DNA from: Thermoflexales bacterium
GTDB taxonomy: Bacteria; Chloroflexota; Anaerolineae; B4-G1
DNA length: 10,721 bases
Assembly: GCA_007118795.1 (NCBI GenBank)
Contig: SKQX01000012.1
Span: 1-10,721 of the forward strand
Direction: 5' to 3'
Below the pieces are notes generated by a model. It was not told where the DNA came from. It did no database searches and worked only from the letters and a program-made list of their open reading frames with translations. Below, piece by piece: positions 1 through 5,941 of the stretch (positions within the stretch are counted from its first letter, which is position 1; every line of letters begins with the position of its first letter). The position numbers and the translations under genes are program-made.

Positions 1-145
1 GCGCCACCAGATTCTCCCTCCGCAGCGTATCGAGATGATGGCGGATCGTGACCGTCGTCAGATCCAGCACATCGCTCAGCTCCTTCACCGTCGCTTGACC
101 ACGCTCTTTTAGGATCTTGAGGATCCGTTCGCGGGTAGCTTGCAT
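1..145 (-). CDS. Winged helix-turn-helix transcriptional regulator, N-terminus (partial)
   Basis: The reading frame starts at an ATG whose complement is at 143-145 and runs off the left edge after 48 codons. The visible protein begins MQATRERILKILKERG and continues with VKELSDVLDL and then TVTIRHHLDTLRRENLV. This is the first helix, turn and recognition helix of a DeoR/ArsR/SufR-style winged-helix DNA-binding domain, with the VRHHL-type recognition motif at about residues 32-38. A GGGCGG-type ribosome site lies just upstream, and a strong promoter sits at 209-237. The effector domain is outside the window, so the ligand is unknown; SufR-like iron-sulfur regulators and general ArsR repressors both share this N-terminus. 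It is divergent from the PucC-like transporter at 436 and could control it, which is inference. Confidence 0.8.
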   Translation of the reverse strand, partial: MQATRERILKILKERGQATVKELSDVLDLTTVTIRHHLDTLRRENLVA

Positions 146-163
146 AGCTTGCCGCCCTTTCGA

Positions 164-176
164 GGTATTGGATACC
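164..176. promoter_or_regulatory. Inverted repeat in the leader of the winged-helix regulator
   Basis: GGTAT-TGG-ATACC is a perfect 5+5 base inverted repeat with a 3-base centre. It lies between the predicted transcription start (about 202, minus strand) and the start codon of the regulator. A winged-helix repressor often binds such a dyad near its own promoter, so an autoregulatory operator is possible. The repeat is short and could be chance. Confidence 0.25.
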
Positions 177-208
177 CACATCGCAGCCATCCACTAGCTT
201 ACGACCGG

Positions 209-237
209 ATTCTAGCACAAGACCCGCAATATGGCAA
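209..237 (-). promoter_or_regulatory. Sigma70-type promoter of the winged-helix regulator
   Basis: Read on the minus strand, TTGCCA (complement of 232-237), a 17-base spacer and TAGAAT (complement of 209-214) form a near-consensus housekeeping promoter. The predicted start is near 202, which gives a leader of roughly 57 nt before the ATG at 145. The palindrome ATGATCAT at 241-248 lies just upstream of the -35 box. Confidence 0.7.
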
Positions 238-423
238 ATAATGATCATCGTAAATGAACCCCCTCCAGACCATCCACACTGGTCATAATCCGCAAATTGA
301 GGCAGTATATGAGCCACGGGCGCAAGGAAGGGAGGGCCGGGGAGCCGACATCTCGGGCCGCCTTTCCCGCGGCCACGACCCGGGTTGTTGGCCGATGCCG
401 CGTCCGATGGTGAGGATGGTAAC

Positions 424-433
424 GGGAGGTGAT
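424..433 (+). promoter_or_regulatory. Strong ribosome binding site that fixes the GTG start of the transporter
   Basis: GGGAGGTGAT is almost a full complement of the 16S rRNA 3' end. It lies 2 bases before the GTG at 436 (7 bases measured from the GGAGG core). This supports GTG 436 over any later ATG and over the out-of-frame ATG at 429. No convincing -35/-10 pair was found for this gene between 254 and 424; CATAAT at 284-289 lacks a partner. Confidence 0.75.
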
Positions 434-435
434 CT

Positions 436-1755
436 GTGCGAGTCAGGCTGCTGATTCTGCGGATGGCGTTGTTCCAACTTGGTTTCGGGCTCGTCAGCGT
501 GCTGGTGCTAGGCTTGCTGAACCGGGTGATGTTCGCCGAAATCGGACTACCGGCGACGCTCATCGGCTTGTTGCTGGCCATGCCGTCCATCATATCGCCC
601 GTACGCCTGTGGCTTGGCTATATGTCCGACAGTCGCCCTATTCTGGGACACCGCCGCCTTCCGTACATCCTCGGTGGCATGGTACTGTCCGTTGTTGGCG
701 TGCTCGCCGGGACGCTGGGGGCCCTGTGGATCGTGGAATCGGCGCTACTGGGGCTCCTCGTGGCGTTGATCGCCTTCCTGATCCACGGGATGGGGAAGAA
801 CGCTATGGCGACGGCGTTTCAGGCCCTGATCGCCGATGTGTATGACGAGCAGCACCGTCCACAGGCCACCGCCGTACTCAAGGCCGCCTTCATCTTCGGG
901 ATCGTCGGTGGCAGCGTGATCCTGGGACAATTGATAGAGCCGTACAGCCCGGAAAGGCTCCTCGCTGTCGTCGCCGGAACCGGCGTGGTAGCCGTGGTGA
1001 TGTCGCTGCTCGGGTGTGTGTCTGTGGAGCCGACGGGGGAAGCGGTGGAGGCCGTCAGCCAGCGAGCGAGGGAGCTTCCCTTTGGTCCAGCCCTGAAAGC
1101 GACCCTGGCGAACCCCCAGGTGCGCCTCTTCTTCTTCTTCATCGGCGCAGCACTGCTTTCCACTCTCAGCCAGGACGTCTTCCTTGAGCCATATGGAGCG
1201 ACAGTGTTCGGTATGTCGGTGGGACAGACCGTTCGCCTCAACATGTACTGGGGAGCGGGGATGCTGCTGGCGTTGATGCTGGCTGGCATCTGGCTGGTCA
1301 ACCGCTTTGGCCGCAAGCCTGTCACGGCCGTTGGTCTCGCCGGCGTGGCCGCCGCCTTCGCCGGGATCATCGTGGCTGGGATCGTCGGCCAGCAGATTTT
1401 CTTCGTCGGTTTGGTCTTCCTGCTGGGGTTCACGAGCGGCATTGTCGCATCGGGGACACTGACCATGATGGTGGACTTCACCACGCCTGAAAAGGCGGGC
1501 CTGCTCATGGGAACCTGGACCATCGCTCACCAGATGGCTCAGGTGGTGGGCACTCTGATGGGTGGGGTTCTCGTCGATGGTGTGCTCGCGGCCACAGGAA
1601 GCCACTTGGCTGCCTTCGGGACGGTCTTTGGCCTGGAGATCGGTATGGCTGCGTTCGCCCTGGTGCTCCTCCCCCGCATACGGCTCGCGAGCGTAACGGA
1701 CGGTGAGGCGCCTATCAGTGCTGGCATAAGTCGGCTATCAGCATCCGGTAGTTGA
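436..1755 (+). CDS. PucC/BCD-family major facilitator superfamily transporter
   Basis: This 439-residue integral membrane protein is rich in hydrophobic segments, consistent with about 12 transmembrane helices. The stretch LGYMSDSRPILGHRRLPYI (residues 60-78) is the cytoplasmic loop motif of the PucC/BCD (bacteriochlorophyll delivery) branch of the MFS (Pfam PUCC). QDVFLEPYGATVFGMSVGQT (246-265) is its second conserved signature, and NRFGRKPV (289-296) is the half-repeat loop motif. Length fits the family. In purple bacteria PucC helps light-harvesting complex assembly, but no pigment or photosystem gene is visible here, so the substrate is unknown. Start is GTG with an excellent ribosome site. 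It is divergent from the winged-helix regulator and is followed by a 680-base gap, so it is probably transcribed alone. An export or uptake role linked to the methylated-amine genes is possible but unsupported. Confidence 0.9.
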   Translation: MRVRLLILRMALFQLGFGLVSVLVLGLLNRVMFAEIGLPATLIGLLLAMPSIISPVRLWLGYMSDSRPILGHRRLPYILGGMVLSVVGVLAGTLGALWIVESALLGLLVALIAFLIHGMGKNAMATAFQALIADVYDEQHRPQATAVLKAAFIFGIVGGSVILGQLIEPYSPERLLAVVAGTGVVAVVMSLLGCVSVEPTGEAVEAVSQRARELPFGPALKATLANPQVRLFFFFIGAALLSTLSQDVFLEPYGATVFGMSVGQTVRLNMYWGAGMLLALMLAGIWLVNRFGRKPVTAVGLAGVAAAFAGIIVAGIVGQQIFFVGLVFLLGFTSGIVASGTLTMMVDFTTPEKAGLLMGTWTIAHQMAQVVGTLMGGVLVDGVLAATGSHLAAFGTVFGLEIGMAAFALVLLPRIRLASVTDGEAPISAGISRLSASGS

Positions 1756-2437
1756 TGACAGAATGGTACACCGGGTGCTGCCAGCCGGCCCATGGTTCGC
1801 CTGGTGATGGCGGGAGGGAAGGAAGCCCGGTCTCACGCAAAGGGCAGCGCATATCGGAAGACGGCTTATCCTGACATGGCCGCATTGGACCGATGCCCCC
1901 TCCGACAGGTCTGTTTGGAGCTAGCCGGTGGGCTGCACCGACCCCCCCCGCGGCACCGCGGCCTGTATGCATTGGGCACGAACCCAGCTTCCTGGACCGT
2001 TGGTTTGCCCATTGGCTGAAACCACTGTAGAATACCTGAGAGTGCACTCGGTCAGACGTATTCTGATGATCACTGGAAAATGAGACCTTGAACCCCCAGA
2101 GGTGATGCTGTGCGTGTCTGTCGCGGCCCTTCTCTTCCCATCGCCCATCGAGTGCTTATCACAAGGCCGCTATGCGTCGGAGCCTGATCCCACCACTGTG
2201 CGCCACCGAGTCTCTCCAACAGATGGGCTGCGAGGGGAACCGCGGGCCCCTTCGGGGGACGGGGATCGAGACCTGATGATGTGCCAACCGGTCGGTGTCG
2301 GCCTTTCCCGCAACCGTCCACGAACTGAGGGCCCGAATCTGGTTTGGCTCGTGAGCGCAACCGGGAACGGCCCGGGGTCTGCCCGATGATCCGCAATGAT
2401 CAGCGTCGTCAGAGAAAGATAGCGAGGTAGGTTTACT
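1756..2437. other. Long intergenic region with a promoter and ~400-nt leader
   Basis: I see no convincing gene here. The open frames at 1792-2019 and 2102-2389 have no protein-like composition or recognisable motif. The first part holds a C8 run (1942-1949) followed by two CCGCGG palindromes. A promoter lies at 2005-2033. The rest (from about 2040) would be the leader of ricT. It holds a 10-base palindrome (2040-2049), a CCCC-TTCG-GGGG tetraloop hairpin (2247-2258) and a 25-codon GTG frame with a ribosome site (2110-2187). No tRNA, RNase P, tmRNA, SRP or known riboswitch signature was recognised. No clear terminator for the transporter was found. Confidence 0.5.
2005..2033 (+). promoter_or_regulatory. 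Sigma70-type promoter for the ricT-methyltransferase cluster
   Basis: TTGCCC (2005-2010), a 17-base spacer and TAGAAT (2028-2033) match the housekeeping promoter pattern. Predicted start is near 2040, inside the palindrome GAGTGCACTC (2040-2049), which could act as an operator. The nearest recognised gene downstream is ricT at 2438, so the leader would be about 400 nt, unusually long for this window. Confidence 0.65.
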
Positions 2438-3283
2438 GTGTTGCAGAGCGAGTCCACGCTGTCGGAATGGGCCGACCGCCTGATCGCTGGCGTCCGCTTT
2501 CAGCCTTCGGGCAAGATCTACCATTTCGATGCTAGTGGTATCGACGATCTCCGCCCTGGAGATTTTGCGGTGGTAGAGACCGTGCGCGGAACCCAGTTGG
2601 GCGAGATCGTTACCCTGCGTCCCCTGCGCGAAGGCGAGGACGTGAGAGGTCTGAAGCCCATAAAGCAGCGAGCCACAAGTCGTGAGCTGGCCTTGAGGCA
2701 GCGCTGGCAACAAGAAGAAGAGAGGGCGTTGCAGCTGGCCCGGGATGCGGCCCAGGCCCTCGGCCTGCCGATAAAGGTGGTGTTGGCCGAGTTCACCCTT
2801 GACGGCAAGCGGTTGACGCTGCTGTACGGTAGCGAGGAGCATCATCTGAATCTGAGCGGTTTGGAGCGGCGGCTGAAGGCTCAGGTTGACGCTCGCGTTG
2901 AGTTGCTAAAGATCGGGCCGCGAGATCAAGCGAAGCTGCTCGGCGGATGCGGCGCCTGCGGAGGGCCGCGGTGCTGCTCTCAGTTCCTTCCCGAATTCAC
3001 CTCGATCTCCATTAAGATGGCCAAGAAGCAGGGGGTCTCCCTTCACCCTTCGGCCATCACAGGCATGTGCAATCGGCTCCGGTGCTGTCTCTCCTATGAG
3101 CATGACCACTACGTGGAAGCTCTTAAGAGGTTACCTTCCCGGAAGACACGCGTGAAGACACCCTTTGGTGAAGGGAGGGTCATCGATCTGAAGCCACTGA
3201 AACAAGCCGTCGTTGTCCAGGTCGAGGATCGCCGCGTGGAGCTTTCCTATGAGGAGATCGAACCGGTTTCGCGCCGCTCCTAG
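2438..3283 (+). CDS. ricT: PSP1 domain protein, RicT/YaaT family
   Basis: 281 residues, close to the length of Bacillus RicT (YaaT). The PSP1 C-terminal domain (about residues 60-145) is followed by a cysteine-rich signature: GGCGACGGPRCCSQF at 169-183 and MCNRLRCCLSYEHDHY at 210-225. Cysteines are at 171, 174, 179, 180, 211, 216 and 217. Between them lies SIKMAKKQGVSLHP (191-204), also typical of the family. In Bacillus, RicT joins RicA and RicF in a complex that binds [4Fe-4S] clusters and affects mRNA maturation by RNase Y, sporulation and biofilm formation. In other phyla the role is poorly known. Start is GTG, with GAGGTAGGT about 5 bases upstream. No RicA/RicF homolog is in the window. 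It lies 60 bases upstream of the methyltransferase gene on the same strand, so co-transcription is likely. Confidence 0.9.
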   Translation: MLQSESTLSEWADRLIAGVRFQPSGKIYHFDASGIDDLRPGDFAVVETVRGTQLGEIVTLRPLREGEDVRGLKPIKQRATSRELALRQRWQQEEERALQLARDAAQALGLPIKVVLAEFTLDGKRLTLLYGSEEHHLNLSGLERRLKAQVDARVELLKIGPRDQAKLLGGCGACGGPRCCSQFLPEFTSISIKMAKKQGVSLHPSAITGMCNRLRCCLSYEHDHYVEALKRLPSRKTRVKTPFGEGRVIDLKPLKQAVVVQVEDRRVELSYEEIEPVSRRS

Positions 3284-3343
3284 TGTCGACGGCTGCTGTC
3301 CCGGATCCATCGCGGAAGTCACATAGCGAAAGGAGACGCATCA

Positions 3344-4186
3344 ATGGAGACCATTCTCAGAGGCACCGAGGAAACCGTTCGTATCAGCCCGGATCTCCCG
3401 ACGGTCATCATCGGCGAGAGGATCAACCCCACCGGACGCAGTTGGCTCACCAAGCAGTTAACCACGGGGAATCTGGAGGTACTGAAGGGGGAAGCCACCG
3501 ATCAGCTTGAGGACGGCGCGCACGTGTTGGACGTCAACGTCGGGGCTGCCAGTGTGAACGAGGTAGACGTGCTGCCCGCGGCCATCGAGCTCGTCCAGAG
3601 CATCGTGGGCGTTCCCCTGTGCATTGACACGGCGGACAACGATGCCCTCGAAGCGGCCTTGCAGGTTTACCAGGGTAAACCCTTGGTCAACTCCGTCAAT
3701 GGCGAGGAGAAGAACCTGGAGCGTGTACTGCCGTTGGTGGCGGAGTATGGAGCCGCGGTCATTGGCCTCACCATGGATGACGAGGGAATCCCGAAGGATC
3801 CTCAGGAAAGACTGGCCATTGCGAAGAAGATCGTGGAGCGCGCGGAGTCCGTGGGGATCCCCCGGGAGGATGTCCTCATCGACTGTCTCGCCCTGACCGT
3901 GAGTGCCGAGCCCGACGCTGCCTTGATCACTCTGGGCACCATCGAGTTGGTTAGAGAGGAACTGGGCGTGAACCAGGCACTGGGACACAGCAATGTCTCC
4001 TTCGGTCTGCCCGATCGGCCGGTGATCAACCGCGTAGCTCTTGGTATGGTCATCAGGGCCGGGGTGAACGCTCCCATTGTCGATGCCGCCGAGGTCAAGC
4101 AGTCCATCTTGGCCGCGGACCTGCTACTGGGGCGTGACCAGTACGCGATGAACTACATCAAGTACTTCCGAGCGCAACAGCAGTAG
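3344..4186 (+). CDS. Methyltetrahydrofolate:corrinoid methyltransferase (MtgA/AcsE-like pterin-binding protein)
   Basis: A 280-residue single-domain TIM barrel of the dihydropteroate synthase/pterin-binding superfamily. The barrel motifs are in order: VIIGERINPTG (21-31), LDVNVGAAS (62-70), LCIDTAD (92-98, Asp95), VNSVNGE (115-121), GLTMDDEGIP (141-150), LID (178-180, Asp180) and LGHSNVSFGLP (213-223). Asn217 matches the pterin-contacting Asn of AcsE. It lacks the B12- and homocysteine-binding modules of MetH, so it is a stand-alone methyltransferase. It should transfer the methyl group between a methyl-corrinoid protein and tetrahydrofolate in the cytoplasm. Next to MttB-family genes, the likely direction is toward methyl-THF, as for MtgA in glycine betaine breakdown; the acetogenic AcsE role is the alternative. 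AAAGGAG lies 8 bases before the ATG. Confidence 0.92.
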   Translation: METILRGTEETVRISPDLPTVIIGERINPTGRSWLTKQLTTGNLEVLKGEATDQLEDGAHVLDVNVGAASVNEVDVLPAAIELVQSIVGVPLCIDTADNDALEAALQVYQGKPLVNSVNGEEKNLERVLPLVAEYGAAVIGLTMDDEGIPKDPQERLAIAKKIVERAESVGIPREDVLIDCLALTVSAEPDAALITLGTIELVREELGVNQALGHSNVSFGLPDRPVINRVALGMVIRAGVNAPIVDAAEVKQSILAADLLLGRDQYAMNYIKYFRAQQQ

Positions 4187-4232
4187 GGATCAACAAAGCC
4201 TGGATGTTGCCGGGCAGCTCGGAAGAATGTCA

Positions 4233-4250
4233 GCCGACCTACCGGTTGGC
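4233..4250 (+). repeat. Short hairpin in the leader of the first MttB gene
   Basis: GCCGACC and GGTTGGC pair over 7 positions, one of them G-U in RNA, around a TACC tetraloop. It stands about 60 bases before the second hairpin at 4308-4334. The B12-box consensus of cobalamin riboswitches was not recognised nearby. Confidence 0.35.
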
Positions 4251-4307
4251 GCCACGTCACGCGAGAACGGCGAGGGAATCGGCCCGAGAGCTCCTCGATT
4301 CTTGAGG

Positions 4308-4334
4308 GGATAGCTCCCCGGCCGCTATCCTTTT
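4308..4334 (+). terminator. Possible intrinsic terminator or attenuator between the folate methyltransferase and the first MttB gene
   Basis: GGATAGC (4308-4314) and GCTATCC (4324-4330) form a perfect 7-bp stem with a 9-base loop, followed directly by TTTT. The T-run is short, so termination would be partial. It ends 23 bases before the MttB start codon and could separate or attenuate the two parts of the cluster. Confidence 0.4.
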
Positions 4335-4357
4335 CCACGAATATCAGGATGGTGGCC

Positions 4358-5821
4358 ATGCCTAGAAAGTTAGAAGCTCCCAAGAAGGGATCGGTCGGGG
4401 GTCAATACCGACCCTTGACTGAGGACGATGTCGAGCGGATTCACGAGGCGTCCTTAGCAGTGTTAGAACGAACGGGGGTCGAGGTGGAGCATCGTGAGGC
4501 CCTCGATCTCTTCACAGCGGCTGGGGCAAGGGTTGAGGGAAACCGCGTGCGTCTCCCCCGCTCGCTGGTTGAAGACGCCATTGACAGAGCGCCATCGACC
4601 GTCGTGCTCGCCGGTCGCAATCCGGATCAGGACCTGATCCTCGAGGACGCTCGCGTGCACATCGGAACAGGCGGTGCGGCGCTGCAGGTGCTGGATCTGG
4701 ACACCGGTGAGATCCGGAAGGCCCTGTTGAAGGACGTGGGCGACATGGCCCGCATCGTCGACGCCCTGGACAACATCCACTTCTACCTCATTCCCATCTA
4801 CCCCACCGACCTTACGGAAGATCGGGTCGAGATCAGCAAGTACTACGCTTCCCTGGCGAACACCACGAAACATGTGCAAGCTGGCGTCTATACCAAGCGT
4901 GGCATCCGCGACGTGGTCGCCATGTGCGAGGAGATCGCGGGCACTGCGGAGAAGCTACGCGCCCGGCCTCTCGTCTCCTTCATCACCAGCTGGATGGTTA
5001 GCCCCCTCAAGTTTGCCACCGACGTGACAGCGCTGCTCCTCGAAGCGTGTCGCCAGGGGATTCCTGTGGTGCTCTCCGCAGCGCCGATGGCTGGCTCCAC
5101 GTCACCGGTTACCCTGGCTGGCACCCTCGTCCAGTTGAACGCAGAACAGCTGTCAGGCCTGACCCTGACCCAGTTAGCCGATCCCGGTACACCTGTGATT
5201 ATGGGACCGATCCCTGCCACCGCCGATATGCGGAGCGGCAAGTACCTGGGCGGTTCGGTGGAGCTGGGGATTGGCAACGCCGCCATCACTCAACTGGCCC
5301 ATCGGTATCAGGTGCCCATCTACAACAGCGCTGGCATGACGGACTCGAAACTGCCGGACATCCAGGCGGGTGTGGAGAAGACTCAGTCAGTCATCCAAGT
5401 AGCCCTGGCCGGGGCAAATTTCATCCACCACGCCGCTGGCATGCTCGAGGACATGTCCACCATCGCTTACGAGCAGTTTGTGATCGACAACGAGATGTTG
5501 GGAATGGCGATGCGTGCGGTCCGCGGGGTCGAAGTCAACAATGATACCTTAGCTGTCGAGGCCATCGGCCGGGTCGGCCCTGGTGGGCATTTCCTCGCCG
5601 ACGAACACACGCTGCGCCACATGCGGACGGAACACTACTATCCCTCGGGCGTGTTTGACCGCCAAGGGCGCGACGACTGGCAAGCCGACGGAGCCACCGA
5701 TGCGTGGCTGCGGGCCAAGGAGGCGGCGCGCAGAATCCTGTCCACGCACGAAGCTGAAGCCTTGGATCCCGGGGTTGATGCGCGGATCAAAGAGCGTTTT
5801 TTCGAGTCGTTGGTGGTCTGA
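4358..5821 (+). CDS. MttB-family (non-pyrrolysine) amine:corrinoid methyltransferase, paralog 1
   Basis: A 487-residue TIM-barrel protein of the trimethylamine methyltransferase family (COG5598). It would move a methyl group from a methylated amine to the Co(I) of a corrinoid protein. Family landmarks are the N-terminal IHEASLAVLERTGVEV (28-43), PVTLAGTLVQLNAEQLSGL (250-268), GMTDSKLPDIQAGVE (326-340) and GRVGPGGHFLADEHTL (404-419). There is no internal TAG codon, so it is not a pyrrolysine enzyme; relatives without pyrrolysine demethylate glycine betaine, proline betaine or carnitine. The exact substrate cannot be read from the sequence. An ATG also lies at 4349, but the AGGA ribosome site would touch it; ATG 4358 has AGGATGG about 6 bases upstream and is preferred. 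The C-terminus has the HEAEALDPGVDARIKE tail usual in the family. Confidence 0.9.
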   Translation: MPRKLEAPKKGSVGGQYRPLTEDDVERIHEASLAVLERTGVEVEHREALDLFTAAGARVEGNRVRLPRSLVEDAIDRAPSTVVLAGRNPDQDLILEDARVHIGTGGAALQVLDLDTGEIRKALLKDVGDMARIVDALDNIHFYLIPIYPTDLTEDRVEISKYYASLANTTKHVQAGVYTKRGIRDVVAMCEEIAGTAEKLRARPLVSFITSWMVSPLKFATDVTALLLEACRQGIPVVLSAAPMAGSTSPVTLAGTLVQLNAEQLSGLTLTQLADPGTPVIMGPIPATADMRSGKYLGGSVELGIGNAAITQLAHRYQVPIYNSAGMTDSKLPDIQAGVEKTQSVIQVALAGANFIHHAAGMLEDMSTIAYEQFVIDNEMLGMAMRAVRGVEVNNDTLAVEAIGRVGPGGHFLADEHTLRHMRTEHYYPSGVFDRQGRDDWQADGATDAWLRAKEAARRILSTHEAEALDPGVDARIKERFFESLVV

Positions 5822-5927
5822 GCACCCCACCCGCCGTCAGCCCAAGCTCACACTACTCATATCAGCGAGGGAGATGGAGACAGGATTCGTCTTACGCTGG
5901 AAACCTCACGCTATGCGTCTTACACCT

Positions 5928-5935
5928 GGAGGTGA
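5928..5935 (+). promoter_or_regulatory. Ribosome binding site deciding the GTG start of the second MttB gene
   Basis: GGAGGTGA stands 6 bases before GTG 5942. The 120-base gap between the two MttB genes shows no clear promoter or terminator, so they are probably read on one transcript. Confidence 0.7.
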
Positions 5936-5941
5936 CTTCCC

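Noticed and set aside
254..454. Small plus-strand frame before the transporter
   Set aside because: No ribosome site, no protein-like pattern, and it overlaps the ribosome site and start of the transporter.
745..1605. Long minus-strand open frame (286 codons) inside the transporter gene
   Set aside because: His/Gln/Asp-rich composition with no motif; it is the antisense shadow of a clearly coding membrane protein.
1792..2389. Plus-strand frames at 1792-2019 and 2102-2389 in the long gap
   Set aside because: Composition is Arg/Pro/Gly-rich and non-repeating without hydrophobic core pattern; the first overlaps the promoter at 2005-2033.
4187..4348. Cobalamin or SAM riboswitch before the MttB genes
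   Set aside because: Neither the B12-box consensus nor a SAM-riboswitch core could be recognised; only simple hairpins are seen.
4349..4357. Start of MttB paralog 1 at ATG 4349
   Set aside because: The AGGA ribosome site would be directly adjacent, leaving no spacer; ATG 4358 has normal spacing. The protein differs by only three residues.
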